NCBI GenBank assembly: GCA_963920635.1
Contig: OY987304.1
Coordinates: 33,418,365 to 33,482,364, forward strand
Length of the DNA stretch: 64,000 bases
DNA from: Pseudeuparius sepicola
Lineage: Eukaryota; Arthropoda; Insecta; Coleoptera; Anthribidae
Direction of reading: 5' to 3'
Translations under genes and position numbers: made by a program
The notes under the pieces: generated by a model
The model's input: the letters and a program-made list of their open reading frames with translations, nothing else
What the model was told of the DNA's origin: nothing
Databases searched by the model: none
Part shown: positions 13,601 to 25,600 of the stretch, piece after piece
Position numbering within the stretch: position 1 is the stretch's first letter
How the letters are laid out: every line of letters starts with the position of its first letter

Positions 13601-16600
13601 CCTATAGGCACGTAGACATGCCTGGGTTTTCAATATATCAGGGGTTCGTAGATGTAGATTAGGGTTCCTTTATTAGGAGAGTAGTTGCAATCAATAATTA
13701 TTGTCATCATCAAATTTCAATTGGTTTTGCACAAAAGTAGTGACCCAGAGGTAAAGCCAAAAACCATGTGGGATGTTGCCTCATAGCACAGAATAGCCGG
13801 CTATTCTGTGCTCATAGGCTTGCAAGTAAATTTTTGAGAGAGTGATCAAAGCGGTGTGAAAATTTGACACTAAGAGACATTGTCATTTTAACTACAAAAT
13901 AATTCAATAAAATATATGCATTACATACTTGCATCCGTTGCAGCTCATCAAAGAGTGCCTATTGCAAGACTAGTATAATATGTGGTGCAGTGCGCATTTA
14001 GGCAAAAAAAACTCTATGAGAATGATTGTTTAAAATGATTCCAGTATCACAAAATGTTCCGCAAAGTCAGTATTATAGAAAATGACAATGAAGAGGCCCT
14101 ATAGAATAAATGGAGACTAAATCAATAGAGTAACATTTGCGGGAATGATATACATATACAGGGTGTTCCTTAATGACATGCTAATACTTATGGGGGTTAT
14201 TCTTGGGCCCATTTTAAGAAAAAAACTGCATATGAACGTATGTCGTAAACATCCTAACTTTTGAGATACAGGGCGTTAAAGTTCATTTTTTTAAATTGAA
14301 TTTTGGCTACATCTCCCGAAATAATCAAACTGCTGTACTGAAATTTGGCACTGCTATGTTTTGGGGGATGGAGAATAAGCTGAAAATGTCAATTTCACCG
14401 TATCTCACAGAGGGCGCCACTTGCGCTGTTTTTTGAGGTTATCTTTTTGGTTTTGCAGGTCTATCATTTTAGTGCATCTTTTCATTCTGCAATAAAAAGG
14501 TACTCTTGTTTCATAACGATTAAATCAACCGTTTGCGTTGAAATTACCAAAACATGCCCCAAAACACCTGTTGATTCCAATATTCGAAACATAAAATTTT
14601 CACCTACTGCTTTCAAATGTTACAGATCAACTGTACATTCAAAATGATGAAGAAAATGCCAAATGGGCATTGGTCAAAACACCATTGGTTTTCTTGAAAT
14701 AGAGTGTCCAAATTTTGTCAAATTCAATCCTTTCCATTTTGAAAGCGAATAATTTTTGGTACATTGTTCATAGGGATTTTTTTTCTCAGTTTAAATGGTA
14801 CAGTTGATCTGTAACACTTGAAGGTGATAGGTGAAAATTTTATGTTTCGAATATTGATGTCAACAGGTGTTTTGGAGAACTTTTTGGCAATTTCAAAGCA
14901 AACGGTTGATTTAATCGTTATGAAATAAGAGTACCTTTTTCTTGCAGAATGAAAAGATGCACTAAAATGATGGACCTGCAGGACCAAAAAGATAACCTCA
15001 AAAAAGTTACAAGTAAAAGCGTGAACAAAAAACAGCGCAAGTGGCGCCCTCTGTGAGATACGGTAAAATTGACATTTTCAGCTTATTCTCCATCCCCAAA
15101 AACATAGCAGTGTCAAATTTCAGTTCAGCAGCTTAATTATTTCGGGAGATGTAGCCAAAAATCAATTTAAAAAAATGACCTTTAACGCCCTGTATCTCAA
15201 AAGTTAGGACGTTTACGACATACGTTCATATGAAGTTTTTTCTTAAAATGGGCCCAAGAATAACCCCCTTAAGTATTAGCATGTCATTAAGGAACACCCT
15301 GTATAGGTACATATAACCACTATAAGTAACTACATACTTACATACTTAATAAGATATCTAATATTATTCTTAGACTAAAAAATTAACTCATATTCCTGGT
15401 GCACAGCCACCAGGAACTATTTTGGATGATATATAAAAAGCAAAACATTCCGTTACAGCGATTGGACAGATGTAAATTAAAACCAGAGTGAAGGCGTATA
15501 GAAGACTTTGGCTTTGGCATTGTTCGGATATATTTTCTAAATTAAAGAAGAGCTCTTATAAATTATTGAAATAATGGGTTGTGATTACCTAAGAGGTACA
15601 GTTACCGGCACAGGCAAATAAATCAAGGTTTAAAATAATAAGTGGTTGTCTTATTTGATATGTTTTAATCGATATTTTAGACTTTTGGTGAAGGCGCGGG
15701 TATTAATTTTAATATCTAAAACCACAGAAAATGTAGTAGGTATATTTTCTGTGCTAAAACTTTAATACCCACCATTCCCTTCCCACACCTCCAGCCATGT
15801 TCAGTTTTTTGACTATCGTGTTGCCAGCTGATGACTTTGACTATCTTTATAACCTGAAATATGCTCTTGATTTACGTTGCTACAGAAATAATCCAAACAT
15901 TTCTTCCCCAAAGGACAGAAGATATATATCTTATTTGTAAGTTACATAAATGTAATTTACGAATACCTGTAGGGTGAAGTAGTAAAGAGGGGAAAATGTA
16001 TCCAGTATATCTGCTCATACTCATACCCAGATACCTCCCCTTAAATGTAAGGATCGCATTACCGTAGCAAAACTGAAAGATTTGAAAGCTACATGCAAAA
16101 TTATATGCCACTTAAACATTAGTATTTTTATGAAGACCAGATACCTAAATAAAAAATTTCAAAATATACACACAGCCTAATCCAAATTGGTGCGTATGTT
16201 AAAATAGCTTCATTTAGTTTTTAGTTACTTATACTTGAATTTGTAATAATATTTTGAATTTATAAATGTTTTTTTTTGCAATAAAATACCTATGAGTTAT
16301 TCAAGTTTTGTTTTGTTTGTGGCATTTAGACTGTTCTAAGTAATATGGCATTAAACCCTTTTCAGTAATATGCATTACGACGTATAGACCCTTTTACGAT
16401 TTCCAGGGTGCCTCCTGGCTTTAAAATATAAAATGGTGGACAATGATATGGCATGGGTCTTTTGATATCAAGGAAAATTTCAGATTTTTAGCTGCAGTGG
16501 TATTCTAATTCAAGCGTATTGGCTTTTTTACCAGAGAACTTTCTTGACAATGCGCTTAATAGATACATACATAAAGCAGATTTCCAAACTGGGAAGTATG

Positions 16601-19600
16601 TCTCGTTTGGGGTTTGTTTAAGAAACTTTTCCTTTAGGCCTTTATACGTGATGATGCGAGTTCCGGAATAAACCATATGCCTCCATAAGGCGGCATGTAT
16701 ACCCTGCCATAGTTTGTGCAGTCCTTCTTCTCTCGATATTCCTAGCGCTGTTTTCAGCATCCCCCGATATGGCACCTAGAACATTACATGAAATATACAT
16801 TAGGAACAACAGTGTTACCTAAACTAAGCTACAGCATTGGTATTAGTAGAAGTGTAAAAGTAGGAAATAATGAGTTCGTTATTGGATATAGGATCACAAC
16901 GTGTTACTTTTTTATGTCCATCATACTATTATTAAACAAACGCATCACATAAGCAAACTAGGACTGGTTTGTGTAGATATTTTTTCTATGGCAATAACTT
17001 TGAGCAGTATCTAGTAGAAACACTACACCATTTTTTTTTATTTTTAAAAGTGTAGACAATAAGTGGGTGTTTATAACATATTTTAAGTTTTGACAAGCAA
17101 GATATAGACAAATGAATTGGTGAAATGCTAATACACTACTTAAATGAGTCCGTAAAATAGCTATTTTTGGGAAAAAAATATTTTGTGCTTTTTTGTATCA
17201 ATAGATATACCAGGGGTAACCCAGAGAAATATGCATTTCGGCGAAATCAATGGTTGGCAGTGGTAAACTCCCAAACGAATAAAACTTTTTTTCTATTGAT
17301 GTACCATTAATTTGTTTTTGTTTGCAATACATAGTTAGCTTTTATTTTCTGATTTCTGATTTTTGATGGTATAACATGGCTTCACAAACCCGTCTTCCAT
17401 TTTCGCAAAAAGTCACAGCCCATACCTTCACAATGAAGCAAACAATTTACAATTTGAAATTTTCGCAGTGTCCCAAGTCTAATTAAAAAGTGAAAATTTT
17501 CAATTCGATGAGGATCACCTTACTAGTTAACAGGTTTTATTGCGGTATTTGTTACACAGAGTATTCTTTGTAATAATAAATTTTAATTGTTTCCTAAAAG
17601 TAAAAACTATATAATAATTATTCCTGTATCCTCGGAAATACCCTCATATGGACCGGAACAGTAACGTCACTGTTACGGAAATTTTAATTTTTATTTGCAT
17701 TTTTGGATTAGGTATGAATTTTTTTAAATCGCTGTAAAATGGCTTTAGCGATTTTGTTAAAATTTGATATACCCAGATAAAGGAAACGACTCTTGTAAAA
17801 AACATCATCCTTAGGTACTTGTCAAAGATAATTTGTGAAACTAATTTTTCAATCAGTAAAGTGGCCCTTTTTTGTAGGTTTTAAGACAAGATGTTATTAA
17901 GAAAACTTGTTCGGACTAAAAAACCTAGTAGATGTGCTAAATTCCAAAAAGTTAGACCTACTTTGTTTTTTTAATTTTCCATTTTTAGAAAGTGCCCTTT
18001 CTATAGCTTTCACATCAAAATATTATTAAGGAAACTTGTTCATTATGAAAAACTGAGTACGTGTGAAAATTTTCAAAAGCCTAGACCTACTTTGACTTTT
18101 TGCTTTTAATTTTTTTAGTCGAAAAAAAATCGAAGTATAAGCCTAGGCTTTTGAAATGTTGCACACCTACTCACACACAGCTACAAAAAAGGCATTTTAC
18201 TGGTGTGAAAAATTAGTTATTTTCGAAATTCCCAAGGCATTCGTTGAAACACTCCAACCAATATTTTCTATTCCAATCGTATTTTATTATGATGTAAAAG
18301 TTTTGACACCTAAATGTCCCATTCTGAGTGACCTACATATGCGCAGGTTGTTTTTTAGAAAGCGAAATGCGGTCAGAAGTTACCCTTATATTTTTCGGGC
18401 TACTCCGCCACATCTGTCTGACCAGACACCTCGCGTTGATAGAAGCCACAACTTGTTTGTTTTCAACCGTATATCATTATAAAGACGGCCCTCAAAACTT
18501 TGAAAATATTCACTGCAGCTTGAAAATCTGAAGATATTGGTATTTCCTAAGACTAGTTTTAAGTAATTTTCCTTAACGTTTCTAAAAAGTTTCGCCTACG
18601 GCACATTTTACAGAGTTATTTTAAATGCACTTGTTTGAAAGAAATTCACAAGAATTGTCCCTCCCCACCCGAAATTAATTTCTATATACGTCACTGAAGT
18701 GGTCTAAACTCATCGCCCCGGCCTACTTTTTTAAAAAGTGACATGAAAAAAATATACCATTCTGGTGGCGTATCAATTTTCAATTTTTTTTCTAATAATG
18801 GCTTAAATAATTCCTTGCCGGGGCCCCGCACTTTCATCCGGCACCCAGCCCCACAAAAGCTTGAGCCGATCCTGAACCCCCCCAAAATTTTAGTTCCTTT
18901 TTTGTCTTGTTGTACCAACGAGTTTTTTGTTAATAAAACGTTAGAAAAATATGACACAATGTTATTCTAAGGGAGTGGGTAAAGAAAATGTTTATTAAAA
19001 AAGGGGCCCCCTCCATATTCTTCCCGGTGGGCCTTTTGGGTGCTCATCCGCCCCTGCACTGCACCTCCATTAAATTGGAGGGACCAGTGCGTTGCAAGGT
19101 TTTCCGTCATCTGCATAAGCGCTCCCTTAATGAATTTGAGGTACCTACCGGTGCGTTGCAAGATTTTCTGTCCCTAACTCCCTGTACCTATACAGGGTGA
19201 TTCAGTTCCGGTGCTCAACATGGGGATCTCGGAAACTGTAACAGATACGAAGTCAGTCAAATGGAGGCAAACTTGCGCCTTTGGGCGCCTAACAATATGC
19301 CGTTGAGAAAGTTAAAATATTTTCATGGATTGCTGAGATATTTAAGAAAAACCGAATTTTTGAAAATTAGATTTTATTTTTTTCTGGGGCCATTTGCGAT
19401 AATATTGAAAAATAAATTACACTTTTTCATTGCAACTTTTTTTGGACTACGTCGTGGTATTTTTAGATTTTCGGGGCGACGTTTCGTTTTTGAGATAGAG
19501 GTATCATCTTCATTTTTTTTAAATACGGACCTGGATTTTTTATTGCCCATTTCGAAATGAATCGTTGTTATGAGTACAACGATGTATGACACATACATAT

Positions 19601-22600
19601 TTTTTCTAGTTTTAGCTGCTAAAATGCACATTTACTAAGAAAAAAATTAATACGGTCCTGAACTATGCATTTTTCTCTCTTTTTTCAAAGCTATTCCATT
19701 AATAACAGGTGATCATTATTTTAATACTTACTGGATTAATTATACTCCATGTTTGGCATATTTTGAATTTTTTTATACTTTAGGTAAATAACAACAATAA
19801 CTACTAACAATAGTGAGATACATTTTTTACCTAAAGTATAAAAAAGAATTTTAAAATATGACAAACATAGAGTTTAAATAATCCAGTAGGTATAAAAAAA
19901 ATGATCACCTGTTATTATTGGAATAGCTTTGAAAAAAAGAGAGAAAAATGTATAGTCCAGGACCGTATTAAATTTTTTCTTAGTAAATGTGCATTTTAGC
20001 AGCTAAAACGAGAAAAAATATGTATTTCTCATACATCGTTGTACTCAGAACAACGATTCATTTCGAAATATGCAATAAAAAGTCCAGGTCCGTATTTAAA
20101 AAAATGAAGATGATCTCTCTATCTCAAAAACGAAACGTCGCCCCGAAAATCTAAAAGTACCACGACGTAGTCCAAAAAAAGTTGCAATGAAAAAGTGTAA
20201 TTTATTTTTCAATATTATCGCAAATGGCCCCAGAAAAAAATAAAATCTAATTTTCAAAAATTCGGTTTTTCTTAAATATCTCAGCAACTCATGAAAATAT
20301 GTTTAATTTCTCAACGGCATATTGTTAGGCGCCCAAAGGCGCAAGTTTGCCTCCATTTGACCGACTTCGTATCTGTTACGGTTTCCGAGATCCCCATGTT
20401 GAGCACCGGAACTGAATCACCTTGTATAGGCGCTACCTGTATTCATTTACATTTAGTGGTACGTGCGTTACAGGTGTACCTTCCCCAGTCCGCTGCATAA
20501 GCGCTACCGTTATTAATTACAGGTAGGTAGGTACATATCTGTGTTCATACTTTTCTTCCCCTAAAATCGTGTTGGCCCTTGTGGATTTCGATAAATAACC
20601 ATGGCGTATCAATTCGCGTGAATGAAAATATTTTGTTATTTTTTACTTGTATGCTAATACGTGACTGTGGGTCTCGTCGGGTAAACAAACTATTCTCAAC
20701 AAGCCGCGTGGTTAAACGTCCGAAAGAGATGCGACGTTGGGGAATGCAGTGCACGATGGGCCACGGGCGTAGCCAAGGGGGGGGTTTCGGGGGTTCAACC
20801 CCCCCCCCCGAAATAAGCAAAATATTACCTAATATTATACCGAAAAAATACGAGGAGTGAAGAGTTAAATTATTATTACGTTTGAATATATTATGTAGTA
20901 ATAGTAGCGCCTAGCGCCATCTTTTGACGAGAGGCAGACGCAGTTGCAGCCGAACTATTTTGTATTGTAGGGACACTTTGCGTTGTTTCTCGATTATTCG
21001 CCACGCCCCTAGGTCGAAATGAGCGGAACTTTGTGGAAGTTCGTGGAAGTTTCTGGACGGCTACTGGGCTGCTATATAAGCGGCGCCGCGGCGCGTGACC
21101 GCGCTTACGGCAGTATTGTTCCATGCGAACTCGAAGCGAATAAAAGTGAAAAGTGGTGAACGAATAGTGAAGAGAATTAAGTGTACCGTGTAAGTGAGTA
21201 ATTTTGGTGCACTGTTATTCGATGTCCTTGTTAAGGATAGATACGTGAATCATTATTACTGTCGAAAAATGGAGGGGAAAAAAAGGAAGGGTGATAAACC
21301 TAAAGGTATGGACTACTGGAAAAAGTGGTGTAGTCAAGGTCAAGGGGTTTCTAATAAAGAAACAAATTTGGATTTAGCTATCAAAGCTTCAGCTACCTTG
21401 CATGCTGATAAGAAGACTGCCTACCCCAAAATCTAGTTTGGAATGCCTAGATATGTGCGATAAAAACCTTTATCCTAATATTTACACATTACTACAAATC
21501 TTGGCTACCATTCCTGTATCCACTGCTACCCCAGAAAGGTCTTTCTCGAGCCTAAGGAGACTGAAAAAGTATTTACGAAACACTACAAGTGAAAACAGAC
21601 TTAATGGTTAATGAACATTAACACTATGGAACAGAAATTCATGCAGATAAAGTAGTGGATATATTTAAAAGAAAAAGCCGAAGATTTCTTCTTTAATGGT
21701 TTTAGATTTAGCGCAGAGGAACGAAATTAATTTATCCATTTCATTTAAAGTTAAGAACTTTATAAATATGTCGTAGTTTTTCGGATGAATATATAGATAT
21801 TAAATTTCATGTAAGTATATAACTAAACCCCCCCCCCAAAACTAAATCCTGGCTACGCCCGTGCGATGGGCTATGAGGTAGCGTCTTTGCTACAGAACAT
21901 AACCCGACCAGTTGTGGTCCAGGGGGAGACTCCCCAACCGAGGGATGTTAAACCCAGTCCTCGATTGGAACGGTTCCGAACCCCGTCCGTGCACACCGTC
22001 AGGTGTTCCTGGAAGAGAGAAGAACCCCTGTGAACAGTGGGCTATCCTAGCCACGAGAGATGGCAATAAAAAGGTTACTGCGACCTGGGAACACCGGCCG
22101 CGATTCTATATCTCTATTATTACTTCAGGCACAGTCTAACATACCTGGACGATGCATTCGCCGAGGTATGTGCGACATGTAGGTACGTCTCGGACGACCT
22201 GGCGCTTACCTGCAAGTGCGTTGGAATTTGGAATAAATCAAACACAGTGTAACTGGGTTAGACTTTCTTTGGTAAAACGGCGGAGTTCAATACTTTAAAT
22301 TTACCACGCTTGCAAATAAACAAAACACAACATATAACAAGTAGGTAGAGACCTCGGAGCGCCACCAACTTGAGGAGTGCCCAGTTGTGGCCGTGCTGAA
22401 ACCACGGCAGGCTTACAAGCGCCTATACACAACACTCCATTTATTAGAGCCTGTTTTACAAATAACAATTTTCGTCCAACAAATCCCCCAATAACTCTTA
22501 CCATTTATTTTTGTGTCATTTGTGGGCAAAACTAATTGCTACTTTATCAGAATTTAAGAGGGGGTTGACGACAGCGAAAGTGACGTTAGATTTCGTATTT

Positions 22601-25600
22601 TTTTAAGTTGTATAGCATAAAATCTAATAACATTTTACCTGGCAAAAATTTAGTACAAACATCTCTGTCTTCATTTTAATCATAAGATCTTAAAAGCATA
22701 TTCACTGGAATTATTATTTTTCCCAAGGTTTTCATAACCTATAAAACAAAAGGCTGCTTTTAAGATCTTATGATTAAAATGAAGACAGAGATGTTTGTAC
22801 AAAATGTTTGTCAGGTAAAATGTTATTAGATTTTATGCTATACAACTTAAAAAATACGAAATCTAACGTCACTTTCGCTGTCGGCAACCCCCTCTTAAAA
22901 CAATGCCACGGTTTAGTGGATGTTCTCTTAGTACCCACCGAAAAATGTGCCCATTTTATTGTAGTGAGCCGTGGCCTCGAATCCTGTACCTTCATGTTTT
23001 CTAGTTCTAGTATGCATGACAGCTATAAATAAAAACAATTTAAGTGTTAAGAGAGCACACAACAAACCATGGCTTTTTACAAATTCTGATAAACTAGGTT
23101 TAAAGCAATCAGTTTTGCCCAAAAATTTCATTAAGAATTTTTTTCGATAACTCCTGAAACAAAAAAGTTACATGCCGAAGAAATTTCGGTAATTTTCCGG
23201 ATTTTGAAAAATATCTCGGAAAATAGGCCATGGATCTCAAGTGTGTTTTTACGTAAAGTTAGCTCATCAAAAAATCTTTTTTTTTAAATAAAGTTCTCAG
23301 AAAAATGCATGTGTCAAGATTTTCTCGAGCGGCCCTTCTTAAATAGACACCCTGTATTTTTGTCCTTAACGTTTCGAGAACACCCTGTATATAAATTCTG
23401 AAGCTAGATTCGGATTCTCCAGAGAGGACTGCATCATCCTGGTTTTAACTAGTGCAAAAAGTGCAGCTCGAGACGGAGTCGAGGTAACTGAAGGACAAAC
23501 TTCATTTCCAGTATTTTTTGAATTTTGTTTTCTTCATTGCTTGTGAAGGTCTCAGTTTATTCACTTAAAACTCTTTTTCGAATTGTTGTGAAGTTTCCGG
23601 TACCTACTGGTACTTGGTTCACCTTCCAGAATTTAAGCAGCTACCTACTTCAGTTTTTTTAGAAATTGAATTTTTACTAAAAGTATTTATGCCAACAGGT
23701 TGAACGGAGCCTTTTCCGTTATAATATCTTATAAAGAATTTACTCGTAGTGTGACTGGTAGACTGGGGACTAAGGGATGCATTTTTGCGATACATTTCAA
23801 CAAAATTAAAACTTTTAATTTTACCGCTTATTACAAATTACAAATAATGATCGAGGTTTGTTTGTTTTGCTATCGGGCATTTTCACAGTTATGATAGAAT
23901 CCATGTCGTTATAATATCATTTAATGGTAATTTCTGAACTCGTCTCTGCGGCATGCTCCAGCAATGCCAAATACAATGCAACTATCTATAACAATACACA
24001 AGTAAGTAGGTAAAAAGTTAAAAATCAGCCAAGTGCGAGTCGAACTCGCACACGAAGGGTTCCATACCACCGTACAATATCCAACACAACATATTTTTAA
24101 AAAATACTTTAGTCAAAGTCAAAAATAAAAAGCGAAGAAATAAAAAAAGTTTGCCCCAGAGCGTGGTTTCGAACGCCGGACCTCTGGGTTATGAGCCCAG
24201 CTCGCTTCCACTGCGCTACTTCGCTCCTTGACAAATGTTCGATAGTAGCTAGTTAGCCGTGTCGATGGGATTGTCTTTGTTTCCAAAAATCGAACCTATT
24301 ATATTAACTTTATTCACTTTTATTATTTGTTTTAACAGCGGCCATACACACTGTGGAAATTTCACCTATTACGATTCAAAAGATACAGCCGTACAAGGCA
24401 TAGTTGGTGTCCCGTGGGGTTTTCTAAAAAAGTCCAAAATCGGTACGAAATTTGGAAATTCTCCACACCAAAAAAAATACCAAATGTCAATCTATGTTTA
24501 CGAATAAGTATCGGGGGGCGGGGCTTGTGCGTCGGCCACGATGTATACAGTATGATCCCGGGGTGCCCTCTGGCAGGCGAGAGGCCCGTATCCTTCGGCG
24601 GCCCCACGCAAAAATTGAACTCGATCGGCGGCCGAGGGCTCTCCCGATTCGGACGCCCTTCAATAGGGTTGTTCCCCTTGAGCTCGGACGGCCGTACGCC
24701 AAATTTGGGCTCGAAATATCGAAAAATGCGTCCTGCAGACGAGAGCATAGGTACACGTATTACTACACAGGAGCGGGAGCCATAACAAGGCCTATGGTCC
24801 GGCAGGGGTCAGCCGAAACGCGTAAATGTAATTTTACTTTAAATAAATAAATGATGGTCGATTTCCAGGATGTTGATGGAAATTAATAAGTCCGGCTGGG
24901 CCGGTGGGCGCTTATTAACAAGGTCCTAACCAATTAAAATTGACGATCATTTGCCACAACGTGATTATTCGAAACTAAAGTTATGTTTCAAAACAAGGAA
25001 GGCTGAACCCCAAAAGCCCAAATTTCAACGTGAATATGTTTTGTCTTTTACAAGAGTCACTTCTCATTTCCGGGGACACACAGTGTGTATCTACAGCTTG
25101 GTTTTCGAGGCCAAGAAATTTCGAAATCTGAAAGACGATTTAAAAGAAAATCTATTACAGTGACAAAATCTAAATCTAAAAGAAAATTTTACAGTTGCCT
25201 ATCAATCTCAAATAAATAGTCAAATAAATAGTTCTGTAAAAGACCCGTAAAGTAAGAAGGTTGCCTACTATCGCATAGAGAGAGATCGATGCCGAAGTCA
25301 CAGGAATGCTGTCAGATGGTGTGGTTGGCGTTTCTCCGCATGTCACCCTTGTCGAGGCACACGGGATAGAAGGCCTGCAGCCATCCCCTCCCCTCCGCTG
25401 TAACGTCACACTGTCAGGCTCATGTCAAAGCCTCGTTCACGCTCTCAATTCTCAGTCGAGGCGTACCGAGGCACGGGGCATTACGGCACGGTGTTCGTGC
25501 ATATACAGCTTCAAATCCTCGTATTCAGTTATCCTTTCTTATATAGTGTTTAGCGCAATTCACGCATTCAGGCCGTATATCATCATTTAACTGAAAAAAA

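Larger units (their letters stand above)
20762..21863 (+). mobile_element. internally deleted hAT element, 8-bp TSD CGATGGGC
   Basis: TIRs CACGGGCGTAGCCA at both ends and identical CGATGGGC at 20754-20761 and 21864-21871 give a textbook hAT insertion of 1102 bp. It keeps a promoter-like leader (TATA at 21073), the N-terminal start of a DUF4371-type transposase, and its C-terminal dimerisation region, with the catalytic middle deleted. Confidence 0.9.

Noticed and set aside
19261..20287. Pair of similar ORFs on opposite strands
   Set aside because: They are the two arms of the palindromic element at 19193-20424, not a gene pair.
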